Below are positions 15,711-24,880 of a DNA stretch of 32,078 nt, one piece after another. The notes beneath the pieces were generated by a model. That model was not told the origin of the DNA, made no database searches, and worked only from the letters and a program-made list of their open reading frames with translations. The position numbers and the translations under genes are program-made. Position 1 is the stretch's first letter. Each line of letters begins with the position of its first letter. The stretch comes from Flavobacteriales bacterium UBA7612 (GTDB lineage Bacteria; Bacteroidota; Bacteroidia; Flavobacteriales; Weeksellaceae), in contig DLJQ01000008.1 of assembly GCA_002484335.1 (NCBI GenBank), forward strand, positions 145,969 through 178,046, written 5' to 3'.

Positions 15711-16409
15711 CTAATTATTCTCTTTTTCGAAATAACTTTGTTCAAAAGCTAAATTTTCAGCATTTAAAACATCAAACTCTCCGATTTTAGTTCTTCTTAA
15801 AGCTGTAAGATATCCACCAGAGTTTAAAGCTTTACCAAAATCATAAGCTAAGGAACGAATATAAGTTCCTTTACTACAGTTTACTTCAAAATCGACATAA
15901 GGTAAATCTATACGTGTTATTTTAAAATCTTGAATAGTGATTGTTCTCGATTTTCTTTCAATTTCTTGACCTTCTCTAGCTAGTTCATACAATCTTTTTC
16001 CATCAACTTTAATCGCAGAATGCATAGGAGGAAATTGTTGTATTTCACCAACAAATTGCTGAGTAGCTTCTAAGATTTTTTCATTTGTAATATGATCAAT
16101 AGGAAAAGTTTGATCTTCATCTGATTCTAAATCATAAGTTGGTGTTGTTGCACCTAATTTTATTGTACCAGTATAAGTTTTTTCCTGTGCTTGATATTCA
16201 TCAATACGTTTTGTCCATTTTCCAGTACAAACTAATAGAAGCCCAGTTGCTTTTGGATCTAAAGTTCCAGCATGACCAACTTTTATTTTTTTTAAATTGT
16301 AAGCTTTTCGGATATTCCATCTTATTTTATTCACAACATCAAAAGAAGTCCAATCCAAAGGTTTGTCAATTAAAAAAATATGACCTTCTTGTATTTTTTC
16401 TACATTCAT
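15711..16409 (-). CDS. truB: tRNA pseudouridine-55 synthase
   Basis: This enzyme converts U55 in the T-loop of tRNAs to pseudouridine. The 232-residue protein has HAGTLDPKATGLLLV at 46-60, with catalytic D51, the tRNA-binding KTYTGTIKLGATTPTYD, PPMHSAIKVDGKRLYELAR and CSKGTYIRSLAYDFG. It lacks the C-terminal PUA extension of longer TruB proteins, as is usual for the shorter Bacteroidota form. It starts one base after the uppP stop and is the last gene of the operon. Confidence 0.95.
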   Translation of the reverse strand: MNVEKIQEGHIFLIDKPLDWTSFDVVNKIRWNIRKAYNLKKIKVGHAGTLDPKATGLLLVCTGKWTKRIDEYQAQEKTYTGTIKLGATTPTYDLESDEDQTFPIDHITNEKILEATQQFVGEIQQFPPMHSAIKVDGKRLYELAREGQEIERKSRTITIQDFKITRIDLPYVDFEVNCSKGTYIRSLAYDFGKALNSGGYLTALRRTKIGEFDVLNAENLAFEQSYFEKENN

Positions 16410-16410
16410 C

Positions 16411-17292
16411 TTATTTATGTTGAATCATTGTAGTTTCTATATTGTTTTCTTCTGTTTTAGCTTTTGGTGCTGGAGTATTACCAAAATATATTAATAAAAT
16501 AATACCAATTATAATTCTGTACCATCCCCAAAATTTAAAACCATATTTTGTAAGAACTGATATAAACGTTTTAACAGCTACCAATGCTACAATAAATGCA
16601 ATTACATTACCAAGTATAAATAAAGTAATATGTTCTTGATCTTGTATAATCATTTCGTAACCTTTCATAGGATTTGCAGTTTCTTCTCCCCATGTTTTTA
16701 CAAAAACAGAATAAACAGTTACAGCTAACATGGTTGGTACAGCTAAGAAAAAAGAAAATTCTGCGGCGGCCTTTCTTGTTAATCCCTGTGTCATTCCTCC
16801 AATGATTGATGCAGCAGAACGTGAAGTACCAGGCATCATAGCTAAACATTGCCAAAAACCAATAGTTACAGCTGTTTTTATCGATATTTCTTTTTCATTG
16901 TCAATTCTAGGATGTTTAAACCATTTATCTACAAATAATAAAATAACACCACCAAAAACTAACATTCCAGAAATAGCAATTTGGTTCCCAAGAACAGCTT
17001 CTATTTTATCATCAAATAATTTCCCTAGAATAAGAGCAGGTATAACAGCACAAGCTAATTTTATATAAAAATTAAAATTGAAATTTTTGAAATCAAAGAA
17101 TTTTTTCCAATATAAAACGACAATTGATAAAATTGCACCAAATTGGATGGATACTTGAAACATTTTTAAGAATTCACTTTCCGGCATTCCCATAAGTGCA
17201 GCCGTAAATCCCATATGTGCAGTAGATGATATTGGTAAATATTCAGTAAGTCCTTCTACTATTGCAAGTATAATTGCTTGTAAAGTATTCAT
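16411..17292 (-). CDS. uppP: Undecaprenyl-diphosphatase
   Basis: This integral inner-membrane enzyme dephosphorylates undecaprenyl pyrophosphate to recycle the lipid carrier for peptidoglycan and other glycans, and loss of carrier recycling affects bacitracin sensitivity. The 293-residue protein opens MNTLQAIILAIVEGLTEYLP, continues into ISSTAHM (the first BacA signature with E14 and E17), and has the second signature PGTSRSAASIIGGMTQGLTRKAA in the middle. Several hydrophobic helices surround both. Its ATG overlaps the last base of the DUF3098 stop codon, so translation of the two is probably coupled. Confidence 0.96.
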   Translation of the reverse strand: MNTLQAIILAIVEGLTEYLPISSTAHMGFTAALMGMPESEFLKMFQVSIQFGAILSIVVLYWKKFFDFKNFNFNFYIKLACAVIPALILGKLFDDKIEAVLGNQIAISGMLVFGGVILLFVDKWFKHPRIDNEKEISIKTAVTIGFWQCLAMMPGTSRSAASIIGGMTQGLTRKAAAEFSFFLAVPTMLAVTVYSVFVKTWGEETANPMKGYEMIIQDQEHITLFILGNVIAFIVALVAVKTFISVLTKYGFKFWGWYRIIIGIILLIYFGNTPAPKAKTEENNIETTMIQHK

Positions 17293-17591
17293 TATTTTTC
17301 CTTGTTCGGATTAATTAATATAGCATAAATTTCGACAACAAACCCCGCAATAACTAAAAATGGAGCTAATCTTATTCTTCGAAAAGAATAGATGTCTTCG
17401 TTCCAATAATTAGCATCCCAAGTTCCGTCAGGTTTAGTATTAGCATCATGTCCAGTCATTAATAAGAATCCTAGACCAATAAGAGCAAGACCAATAGCTA
17501 TAAAAATATAATTTCTTTTTCCGAAAAGAAAAGTAAAACCAGCATCATTTTTTGATGCTGATTTAGATGTATTTATTGAGTTTGTTTTCAT
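17292..17591 (-). CDS. DUF3098 small membrane protein
   Basis: The function is unknown. The 99-residue protein has two hydrophobic helices, near 29-45 (YIFIAIGLALIGLGFLLM) and near 72-92 (RRIRLAPFLVIAGFVVEIYA). A short conserved loop between them contains TGHDANTKPDGTWDANYWNEDIYSFRR, split here by eye. The first helix begins after FGKRNY. It overlaps ftsX and uppP by one base each, which ties it tightly to cell division and lipid-carrier recycling. From memory, this placement is widespread in Bacteroidota. Confidence 0.85.
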   Translation of the reverse strand: MKTNSINTSKSASKNDAGFTFLFGKRNYIFIAIGLALIGLGFLLMTGHDANTKPDGTWDANYWNEDIYSFRRIRLAPFLVIAGFVVEIYAILINPNKEK

Positions 17592-18484
17592 TAATAAAGT
17601 TGATCAGTTTTTAATCTTAGATAACGCCATGCAGCAAATAAAGTACTAAATATTGCTATAATAACACCAATTGTGATTAATACAATAATTAATAATGTAT
17701 AACTAGGGTTCCAAAGCACTAATCCTACTTTTGTAGCAAGTAAGTACCATAAAAGCCCAAGTCCTATAATAGATATTAATGCAGCAAAAAATCCTAAAAT
17801 AGCACCTTCTATGATGAAAGGTTTTATAATAAAACGTCTTCTAGCACCAACTAATTGCATTGTTTTTATACTAAAACGTTTTGCATAAATTTTTAATCGA
17901 ATAGAATTATTAATTAAGATAACAACAATCACTAAAAATATAGCAGCAAATATCATAATCCAAAAAGTAATTTTATTTATACTTTGGTAAATAGTAACCA
18001 TAGCTTCTTTATCACTTTTTACTTCATCTATAATCGTGTTTTTAGATAATACTTTATTGATAGAATCTATTTGTTCAACAGATTTGATAGCAGAAGGATT
18101 TAATGTAATTTCTACAGATGCAGGAAAAATACTTTCCTCAAAAAAATCACTTCCATCAGTACCCAAATCTTTCTTCGCTATTTTAGCAGCTTCTTCTTTA
18201 CTAATATATTTTGTAGATTCTACAAAAGAATATTTAAGTTTTAACGAATCAATATAAGATTTTTGTAGATCAAGTTCTTTACTTTTTAGTTTAGGATCTT
18301 CAACACTTTTAAAATAAGCTTCTATTTTTAATTCTCTTTTTAGATGTTCTGCGTAACTTTGTGCATTAATAACAATTAAGCCGAAAATACCTAATAGAAA
18401 TAAAACAAGCGAAATACTAATAATTACAGTAATATTAGAAGAACGCAGTCTTTTTTTCTCAAATTTATCGTTCGTTTTTGACAT
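17591..18484 (-). CDS. ftsX: Cell division protein FtsX
   Basis: This is the membrane part of the FtsEX complex, which controls peptidoglycan hydrolases at the septum. The 297 residues show one N-terminal helix (about 18-38), a large periplasmic domain (about 40-165) containing ESTKYISKEEAAKI, and three C-terminal helices near 172-195, 220-248 and 258-285. RFSIKTMQLVGARRRFIIKPF is the typical FtsX cytosolic loop. The partner ATPase gene ftsE is not in this window. This is the first gene of the ftsX-DUF3098-uppP-truB operon and is divergent from rsmA across a 107-base gap. Confidence 0.93.
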   Translation of the reverse strand: MSKTNDKFEKKRLRSSNITVIISISLVLFLLGIFGLIVINAQSYAEHLKRELKIEAYFKSVEDPKLKSKELDLQKSYIDSLKLKYSFVESTKYISKEEAAKIAKKDLGTDGSDFFEESIFPASVEITLNPSAIKSVEQIDSINKVLSKNTIIDEVKSDKEAMVTIYQSINKITFWIMIFAAIFLVIVVILINNSIRLKIYAKRFSIKTMQLVGARRRFIIKPFIIEGAILGFFAALISIIGLGLLWYLLATKVGLVLWNPSYTLLIIVLITIGVIIAIFSTLFAAWRYLRLKTDQLY

Positions 18485-18591
18485 TTGGGTTAATTTTGGG
18501 GCTAATATAAAAAAAACTTATCTTGAAAGAAAGATATTCTGATAGATATTATAAGATAAGTTGGTTAAAGAAAACTTAAAATTTATAATTT

Positions 18592-19359
18592 TTGAAAGTA
18601 AAAGCTAAAAAACATCTAGGTCAACATTTTTTGAATGACGAAAATATAGCACGCGATATAGCTGAAGGTTTAACTTGGGAAGGATATAATCGTGTATTAG
18701 AAATAGGACCAGGAATGGGAGTTCTAACGAAATATATTTTACAAGCAAAAAAAAATATTGAAGTTGTAGAAATTGATACAGAATCTGTCGAATATTTAAA
18801 AGAATATTATCAGCCATTTTATCCTGGTTTCAAAATTCATTCAGAAGATTTTCTTAAAATGGATTTTTCTACAAAGTTTGATGAACAAATCGCTGTACTC
18901 GGAAACTTTCCTTATAACATTTCTTCACAGATTATTTTTAAGGTTTTAGATGAACGTGAAAATGTCCCTGAAGTATGTGGAATGTTTCAAAAAGAAGTCG
19001 CAGAAAGAATTGCTTCTAAAAAAGGAACAAAAGATTATGGAATACTTTCTGTTTTGGCCCAAGCTTATTATCATTGCGAATATTTATTTACTGTTCCCGA
19101 AAATGTTTTTACTCCTCCTCCAAAAGTGAAATCAGGAGTAATTATAATGAAACGTTACAGAACAGAAATAGAAGGAGTAGAGAAAAAACGCTTTTTTCAA
19201 GTTGTAAAAGCAGGGTTTGGACAAAGACGTAAAACATTAAGAAATTCTTTAAAATCTTTAGGGATTCCTGAATCTTTAAGCGATCACGAATTTTTAAATA
19301 TGCGAGCTGAGCAATTATCAGTTGAAGATTTTATTGAATTAACAAAAAGAATGCAGTAA
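18592..19359 (+). CDS. rsmA: 16S rRNA (adenine1518/1519-N6)-dimethyltransferase, TTG start
   Basis: This enzyme dimethylates two adjacent adenines in helix 45 of 16S rRNA during small-subunit assembly. After KVKAKKHLGQHFLND come the SAM-binding VLEIGPGMGVLTKY (about 36-49), the catalytic NFPYNISS (about 103-110) and the C-terminal RRKTLRNSLK. At 255 residues it is full length. The start must be TTG: a TAA stop lies six bases upstream in frame, the first in-frame ATG is deep inside the SAM-binding motif, and homology begins immediately after the TTG. The mgtE gene follows two bases after the stop, giving a two-gene operon. Confidence 0.95.
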   Translation: MKVKAKKHLGQHFLNDENIARDIAEGLTWEGYNRVLEIGPGMGVLTKYILQAKKNIEVVEIDTESVEYLKEYYQPFYPGFKIHSEDFLKMDFSTKFDEQIAVLGNFPYNISSQIIFKVLDERENVPEVCGMFQKEVAERIASKKGTKDYGILSVLAQAYYHCEYLFTVPENVFTPPPKVKSGVIIMKRYRTEIEGVEKKRFFQVVKAGFGQRRKTLRNSLKSLGIPESLSDHEFLNMRAEQLSVEDFIELTKRMQ

Positions 19360-19361
19360 AA

Positions 19362-20717
19362 ATGGAAGTTAAAATTACAAAAGACTTTATAGATATTTTA
19401 GTAGAAAGAGTTAATGAGCAAAATGCAAAAGAAGTTAAGGAGATGTTACAAGATTTACATCCAGCTGATATTGCCGAATTGTTTGATAACCTCTCGACCA
19501 AAGAACAGTCTTTTGTAATTGATTTATTAGATAATGAAATCTCTGCTGATATTCTTCTTGAATTAGAAGAAGATGACAGAAAAAAATTCCTAAAAACACT
19601 TACAGCAAAAGAAATAGCAGAAGATGTGATTACAGAAATGGACACAGATGATGCTGTTGATGTAATTAACGAGCTTTCTGATGAAAAGAAAGATGAAGTA
19701 ATTGCTCAGTTAGAAGATCAAGAACATGCTAAAGAGATTGTAGATCTTTTACGATATGACGAGGAAACTGCTGGAGGGTTGATGGGAAAAGAATACATCA
19801 AAGTATATAAAGATTGGTCTGTTTTAACTGCTGTTAAGCAAATGCGTAAACAAGCTGAAGATTTAGAAGAAGTCTTTTCTATTTATGTAATTGATGAAGA
19901 TGAAAAGCTACTTGGAATTCTTAGTTTAAAGCGTTTATTAACAACATCATCTAATACAAAGGTTTCTGATGTTTATAATGATAAAGTACAATATGTAAAG
20001 ACTTATGCAAAAGATTCTGAAGTTGCTAAAGTAATGGAGAAATATGATTTGTATGAAGTTCCTGTAGTTGATGAATTAATGCGTTTGGTAGGAGTAATTA
20101 CAGTTGATGATGTGATTGATGTGATTAGAGAAGAAGCAGAAGAAAATTATCAATTAGCAGCAGGTATTACACATAATGTAGATTCTGATGACAGTATTTG
20201 GAAATTAACACGAGCGAGATTACCTTGGCTTTTATTAGCTTTGGTTGGTAGTTTTATTGCTGTAAATGTCTCGCAAAGTTTTAGTAATGCAATGAATCTT
20301 TATCCACAATTATTCTTTTTCACACCACTTGTAGCTGCTATGGCAGGAAATGTAGGTGTACAGTCTTCTGCGATTATTGTACAAGGATTAGCAAATAATA
20401 ATATATCAGGATCTATATGGAAAAGATTAGGAAAAGAAATGTTATTAGCAATGTTAAATAGTACAATTTTAGCTTTAGTACTTTTATTAGCAACTCATTT
20501 TATTATGAGCACAAGTTACGAAATATCTTCTACTATTGTATTAGCCTTGGTTACAGTAATGATTTTAGCTAGTTTAATAGGTACATTTATTCCAATAATG
20601 TTACATAAATATGGAGTAGATCCTGCTATTGCAACTGGACCTTTTATTACTACAAGTAATGATATTTTTGGATTATTAATTTATTTTTCCATTGCTAAAG
20701 TTATTTTAGGGTTCTAG
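19362..20717 (+). CDS. mgtE: Magnesium transporter MgtE
   Basis: This is an inner-membrane Mg2+ channel/transporter gated by cytosolic Mg2+. The 451-residue protein has the acidic N-domain (about 1-130) with LHPADIAELFDNL and LEEDDRKKFLKTL. A tandem CBS domain follows (about 135-260), with MGKEYIKVYKDWSVLTAVKQM and DEDEKLLGILSLKRLL. The C-terminal membrane domain of five helices (about 285-450) contains LVAAMAGNVGVQSSAIIVQGLA, split here by eye, the pore signature GNVGVQ. The order and length are normal. It is co-transcribed with rsmA and ends in a perfect terminator hairpin. Confidence 0.95.
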   Translation: MEVKITKDFIDILVERVNEQNAKEVKEMLQDLHPADIAELFDNLSTKEQSFVIDLLDNEISADILLELEEDDRKKFLKTLTAKEIAEDVITEMDTDDAVDVINELSDEKKDEVIAQLEDQEHAKEIVDLLRYDEETAGGLMGKEYIKVYKDWSVLTAVKQMRKQAEDLEEVFSIYVIDEDEKLLGILSLKRLLTTSSNTKVSDVYNDKVQYVKTYAKDSEVAKVMEKYDLYEVPVVDELMRLVGVITVDDVIDVIREEAEENYQLAAGITHNVDSDDSIWKLTRARLPWLLLALVGSFIAVNVSQSFSNAMNLYPQLFFFTPLVAAMAGNVGVQSSAIIVQGLANNNISGSIWKRLGKEMLLAMLNSTILALVLLLATHFIMSTSYEISSTIVLALVTVMILASLIGTFIPIMLHKYGVDPAIATGPFITTSNDIFGLLIYFSIAKVILGF

Positions 20718-20740
20718 AAAATACTATATATAATAATTTG

Positions 20741-20779
20741 AATAGACACTATATATCTAAATATAGTGTCTATTTTTTT
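20741..20779 (+). terminator. Perfect terminator after mgtE, overlapping the end of the kinase gene
   Basis: AATAGACACTATAT (20741-20754) and ATATAGTGTCTATT (20761-20774) form a perfect 14-pair stem around ATCTAA, followed by T. The 3' arm overlaps the stop codon of the convergent histidine kinase (20770-20772), so any kinase transcript must run into this hairpin. Confidence 0.85.
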
Positions 20780-21924
20780 AATAATATCTTAAATTCAGTC
20801 CCAGTCTCTTTTGAGCTTTTGTTTACAAAAATTTTACCTTTATGATACTCATTAATAATTCTTTTAGCTAATGATAGTCCTAATCCCCAGCCTCTTTTTT
20901 TTGTTGTAAATCCAGGTTCAAAAATTCGTTTTTTTAATTTAGCTGGAATACCAGATCCTGTGTCAGCTACTGTAATCTCCAAGTATTTGTAATCTTTTGT
21001 AGAGATAAAAATATCAAGAACGCCTTTGTTTTGCATTGCATCAGCAGCATTTTTCATTAAATTTTCGATGACCCAACTGTATAAAGGGGGATTTATATTG
21101 ATTATAAATTGTTCAACATCTGTATAAAAGTTAACTTCTATACCTTTTGATATTCGTTTAGATATATAATTTACAGTTTGCTTAGTGATTAAAATAATAT
21201 CATTTTTGGATAATTCTGATTTGGATCCAATTTTAGAAAAACGATCTACAATATCCTTTAATCTGTTTACATCTTTTTCTATTTCAAGTACAGTTGATTG
21301 ATCAATTTCTTCAAATTTTAATAATTCTACCCAACCCATTAAAGAAGACAATGGAGTTCCTATTTGATGAGCTGTTTCTTTAGCCATACCAGCCCATAAG
21401 TAACTTTTTTCAGTATCTTTTATTGTTTTTAAATACCAATATGTAAACCCAAAGAAAGCTAATATTAAGACAAAAATAGCTATAGGATAGTATTTTAATT
21501 GATTGAGTAATTTTGAATTTTTAAAATAAGCATAATTTTTACCATTAATTAGCTTGATTTCTATGGATTGATCAGATTTCTTTAATTCATTAATATATTT
21601 TTTTAGTAGGACAGAATCTTTTTGTATTCTTTCATCAATATTTTTACTATCAATAATATTTCCTTTTTCGTCTACTAATGCTACGGGAATTGAATTATTA
21701 TCTTTGATGAGCTTAAATAAAAAATCTTGAGTTTCAAGATCTAAAATTTCAGAAGAACTTAAAAGTTCCAAGGATTTTGCATAGTTTTCAACACGTTTAT
21801 GTTCTTCTATTTTTAATTCATAAACAATTTTATTACTTGACCAAATTGTTACCCCAAAAATTATAAAAACAATTATGTAACCTGTCCAACGATTTTTTAT
21901 TTTTTTTATTAAAAAATTTACCAT
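20770..21924 (-). CDS. Membrane sensor histidine kinase (orphan)
   Basis: This protein autophosphorylates a histidine in response to an envelope or periplasmic signal and passes the phosphate to an unknown response regulator. The 384 residues show helix 1 (about 13-33), a periplasmic sensing region (about 35-145), helix 2 (about 147-165), and then the HisKA segment with H186 in AHQIGTPLSS. The HATPase_c domain follows, with N-box IENLMKNAADAM (N292), DTGSGIP (321-327), FEPGFTTK and GWGLGLSLAKRI. No HAMP or PAS domain is obvious. No response regulator is adjacent, so the partner must lie elsewhere. The gene is monocistronic, convergent with mgtE and divergent from sucA. Confidence 0.9.
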   Translation of the reverse strand: MVNFLIKKIKNRWTGYIIVFIIFGVTIWSSNKIVYELKIEEHKRVENYAKSLELLSSSEILDLETQDFLFKLIKDNNSIPVALVDEKGNIIDSKNIDERIQKDSVLLKKYINELKKSDQSIEIKLINGKNYAYFKNSKLLNQLKYYPIAIFVLILAFFGFTYWYLKTIKDTEKSYLWAGMAKETAHQIGTPLSSLMGWVELLKFEEIDQSTVLEIEKDVNRLKDIVDRFSKIGSKSELSKNDIILITKQTVNYISKRISKGIEVNFYTDVEQFIININPPLYSWVIENLMKNAADAMQNKGVLDIFISTKDYKYLEITVADTGSGIPAKLKKRIFEPGFTTKKRGWGLGLSLAKRIINEYHKGKIFVNKSSKETGTEFKILLKK

Positions 21925-22046
21925 TTAAATGTAAAATTGTTTTTACTTTTATACCAAATGTAGTGATTATTTGACTATAATGTATCTTAACGCATAAAAT
22001 AGAATAAATATCATGAAAGTAATTTTTTTAAAAAAGTTAAATAGTT

Positions 22047-22054
22047 TAATTTTG
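22047..22054 (+). promoter_or_regulatory. -7 promoter box of the sucAB operon
   Basis: TAATTTTG matches TAnnTTTG and lies 27 bases before the sucA ATG, giving a short leader. No clear -33 TTG is seen upstream. Confidence 0.45.
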
Positions 22055-22081
22055 TAGTAAAATCTCATAGAGAGTAAATTT

Positions 22082-24862
22082 ATGGATCGTTTTTCGTTTT
22101 TAAATGCCGCTCATTTAGAGTTTATAGGCGACTTATATGATCAATACGTCCAATATCCGGATAGTATTGAACCCAGTTGGAAAGCTTTTTTCCAAGGATA
22201 TGACTTTGCAAATGCAACATATGAAGGAGAACCTTTATTTGCACCAACACCTCAAGTAACTCAAACTAGAACTAGTCAAGCAGTAGTTAATCCAACTGTT
22301 GTTTCTCAAATTCCTGAAAATGTACAAAAAGAATTCAAAGTAATCAATCTTATTGATGCTTACCGTACACGTGGACATTTGTTTACTAAGACTAATCCTG
22401 TAAGAGAACGTAGAGTAACTGAACCTACTTTGGATATCAAAAACTTTGGTTTATCTGAATCAGATTTAGGTTTAACGTTTAATGCTGGTGAAATATTAGG
22501 TGTAGGAGGACCAATCACTTTACGTGAAATTATTGGCCACCTAAAAAATATGTATTGTGACTCTATTGGAGTTGAATACATGTATATTAGAGAACCTCAA
22601 AAAATTAATTGGATTCAAAATTGGTTAAATCAAAATTTGAATCACCCGTTATTATCAAAAGAAGAAAAAGAACGTGTTTTAGAAAAGTTGAACGAAGCTA
22701 CTGCTTTCGAAAACTATATGCACACAAAGTATGTTGGTCAGAAGCGTTTTTCTGTAGAAGGAAATGAATCTTTAATCCCAGCATTAGATACTTTAATCAA
22801 CAAGTCTGCTGAGCATGGAGTTGAGGAAGTTATCGTAGGAATGGCTCACAGAGGTCGTCTTAATGTTTTAGCAAATATTTTTGGTAAATCTTATTCTCAA
22901 ATATTTTCTGAATTTGAAGGTAAAGCTTTTGATAATGAATTAGTTGCTGGTGATGTTAAATATCACATGGGATCATCTAATCAAATCAAAGCTTTAAATG
23001 GTAAAGATATCAGAATCAATTTAGCACCTAATCCATCTCATTTAGAAACTGTTGATGCAGTTGTAGGAGGGATTACTAGAGCAAAAGCCGAAGAAGATTA
23101 TAATGAAGATTATTCTAAAATTATTCCAATTTTAATTCATGGTGATGCTGCAGTAGCAGGTCAAGGTATTGTATACGAAGTTGTACAAATGGCTGGATTA
23201 GATGGTTATAATATTGGAGGAACAGTACATGTAGTAGTAAACAATCAAGTTGGTTTTACAACAAATTATGTTGATGCAAGAACTTCTACTTATTGTACTG
23301 ATGTTGCTAAAGTAACATTATCACCTGTATTACATGTAAATTCTGATGATGCAGAAGCTGTTGTTCATGCTTTCCGTTTTGCAGCTGATTATCGTGCAAA
23401 ATTTGGATCAGATGTATTTATTGATTTATTAGGTTACCGTAAATATGGTCATAACGAAGGTGATGAGCCTAAATTTACTCAACCAAAATTATATGAAATA
23501 ATCGCTAAACATCCAAATCCTCGTGAAATTTATAAAGATAAATTATTAAAAGAAGGAGTTATAGGTGAAGAAATTGTAACGAAGAAAGAAGCTGAATTTA
23601 AAGCTATTCTTGATGCTAATTTCGAACAATCTAAAGAGATAGAGCGTAATCATATTTTCCCATTTATTCCAGAAGAGTGGGAGGGTTTCAAAACAGCAGA
23701 GGATAAAGATATTTTTACCCCAGCTGATACAGCATATGATGCAGATAAATTAAAAGAGATTGCAAAAGTTATTTCTACAGTTCCAGAAGGTAAAAAATTA
23801 ATCAGAAAAGTATCTCGTTTAATTGAAGGACGAGGAAAAATGATTGAAGATGATAAAATCGACTGGGGATTAGGAGAAGCTTTAGCTTTTGGTTCTATTC
23901 TTACAGATGGACGTAACGTACGTGTTTCTGGAGAAGATGTAGAACGTGGTACTTTTTCTCACCGTCATGCAGTTGTTAAAACCGAAGATACAGAAGAGGA
24001 AATTATTTTATTAAATCAAATTAATAATGAACAAGGTAAATTAAGAATTTACAATTCATTATTATCTGAATATGCAGTTTTAGGTTTTGATTATGGATAT
24101 GCTATGGCTAATCCTAAAGCTTTAACAATTTGGGAAGCACAATTTGGAGATTTCGCTAATGGAGCTCAAATTATGATTGACCAATATATTTCTGCAGCAG
24201 AAGATAAATGGAGTTTACAAAACGGTTTAGTAATGTTATTACCTCATGGTTATGAAGGTCAAGGTGCTGAACACTCTTCAGCTCGTTTAGAACGTTTCTT
24301 ACAAATGTGTGCTAGTAACAATATGTTTGTTGCAAACATTACAACTCCAGCAAACTTTTTTCATGCATTAAGAAGACAAGTTGTTACAGATTATCGCAAG
24401 CCTTTAATCGTAATGTCTCCTAAATCATTATTACGTCATCCTTCAGCTGTATCAAAATTAGAAGATTTTTCTACAGGTTCATTCCAAGAAATTATTGATG
24501 ATACAACTGTAGATGCTAAAAAAGTGAAAAAAGTTGTATTCTGTTCTGGTAAAATATACTATGAACTAGATAAAAAACGTGAAGATTTAGGTGATAAAGA
24601 AACTGCAATTGTTCGTTTAGAACAATTATATCCTTTAAATGAGGAAAAAGTAGATGAAATTATCTCTAAATATGGAAAAGCTAAATTAGTATGGGCTCAA
24701 GAAGAACCAGAAAACATGGGAGCTTGGACATATATCTTACGTAAATTAAGAAAATATCCATTCGACGTTGTTTCTCCAGCAGAAAGTGCAGCTACAGCTC
24801 CAGGATCTAGCAAGCGTTGGGCTGCTATATTCGAAGAGGTTATAAACAAAGTATTCAAATAA
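22082..24862 (+). CDS. sucA: 2-oxoglutarate dehydrogenase E1 component
   Basis: This thiamine-diphosphate enzyme decarboxylates 2-oxoglutarate and passes the succinyl group to the E2 lipoyl arm in the TCA cycle. The 926-residue protein has the N-terminal E2-binding segment (SFLNAAHLEFIGDLYDQYV, then PDSIEPSWKAFF), EEVIVGMAHRGRLNVLANI near 247-265, and ThDP/Mg binding at HGDAAVAGQG and GYNIGGTVHVVVNNQVGFTT. The transketolase pyrimidine domain contains RGTFSHRHAV and EAQFGDFANGAQ. The C-terminal part ends WAQEEPENMGAW, the typical family end. Codon use is biased as in highly expressed genes. sucB begins 18 bases downstream, in the same operon. Confidence 0.97.
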   Translation: MDRFSFLNAAHLEFIGDLYDQYVQYPDSIEPSWKAFFQGYDFANATYEGEPLFAPTPQVTQTRTSQAVVNPTVVSQIPENVQKEFKVINLIDAYRTRGHLFTKTNPVRERRVTEPTLDIKNFGLSESDLGLTFNAGEILGVGGPITLREIIGHLKNMYCDSIGVEYMYIREPQKINWIQNWLNQNLNHPLLSKEEKERVLEKLNEATAFENYMHTKYVGQKRFSVEGNESLIPALDTLINKSAEHGVEEVIVGMAHRGRLNVLANIFGKSYSQIFSEFEGKAFDNELVAGDVKYHMGSSNQIKALNGKDIRINLAPNPSHLETVDAVVGGITRAKAEEDYNEDYSKIIPILIHGDAAVAGQGIVYEVVQMAGLDGYNIGGTVHVVVNNQVGFTTNYVDARTSTYCTDVAKVTLSPVLHVNSDDAEAVVHAFRFAADYRAKFGSDVFIDLLGYRKYGHNEGDEPKFTQPKLYEIIAKHPNPREIYKDKLLKEGVIGEEIVTKKEAEFKAILDANFEQSKEIERNHIFPFIPEEWEGFKTAEDKDIFTPADTAYDADKLKEIAKVISTVPEGKKLIRKVSRLIEGRGKMIEDDKIDWGLGEALAFGSILTDGRNVRVSGEDVERGTFSHRHAVVKTEDTEEEIILLNQINNEQGKLRIYNSLLSEYAVLGFDYGYAMANPKALTIWEAQFGDFANGAQIMIDQYISAAEDKWSLQNGLVMLLPHGYEGQGAEHSSARLERFLQMCASNNMFVANITTPANFFHALRRQVVTDYRKPLIVMSPKSLLRHPSAVSKLEDFSTGSFQEIIDDTTVDAKKVKKVVFCSGKIYYELDKKREDLGDKETAIVRLEQLYPLNEEKVDEIISKYGKAKLVWAQEEPENMGAWTYILRKLRKYPFDVVSPAESAATAPGSSKRWAAIFEEVINKVFK

Positions 24863-24880
24863 AAAATAAAGCTAATAGAT

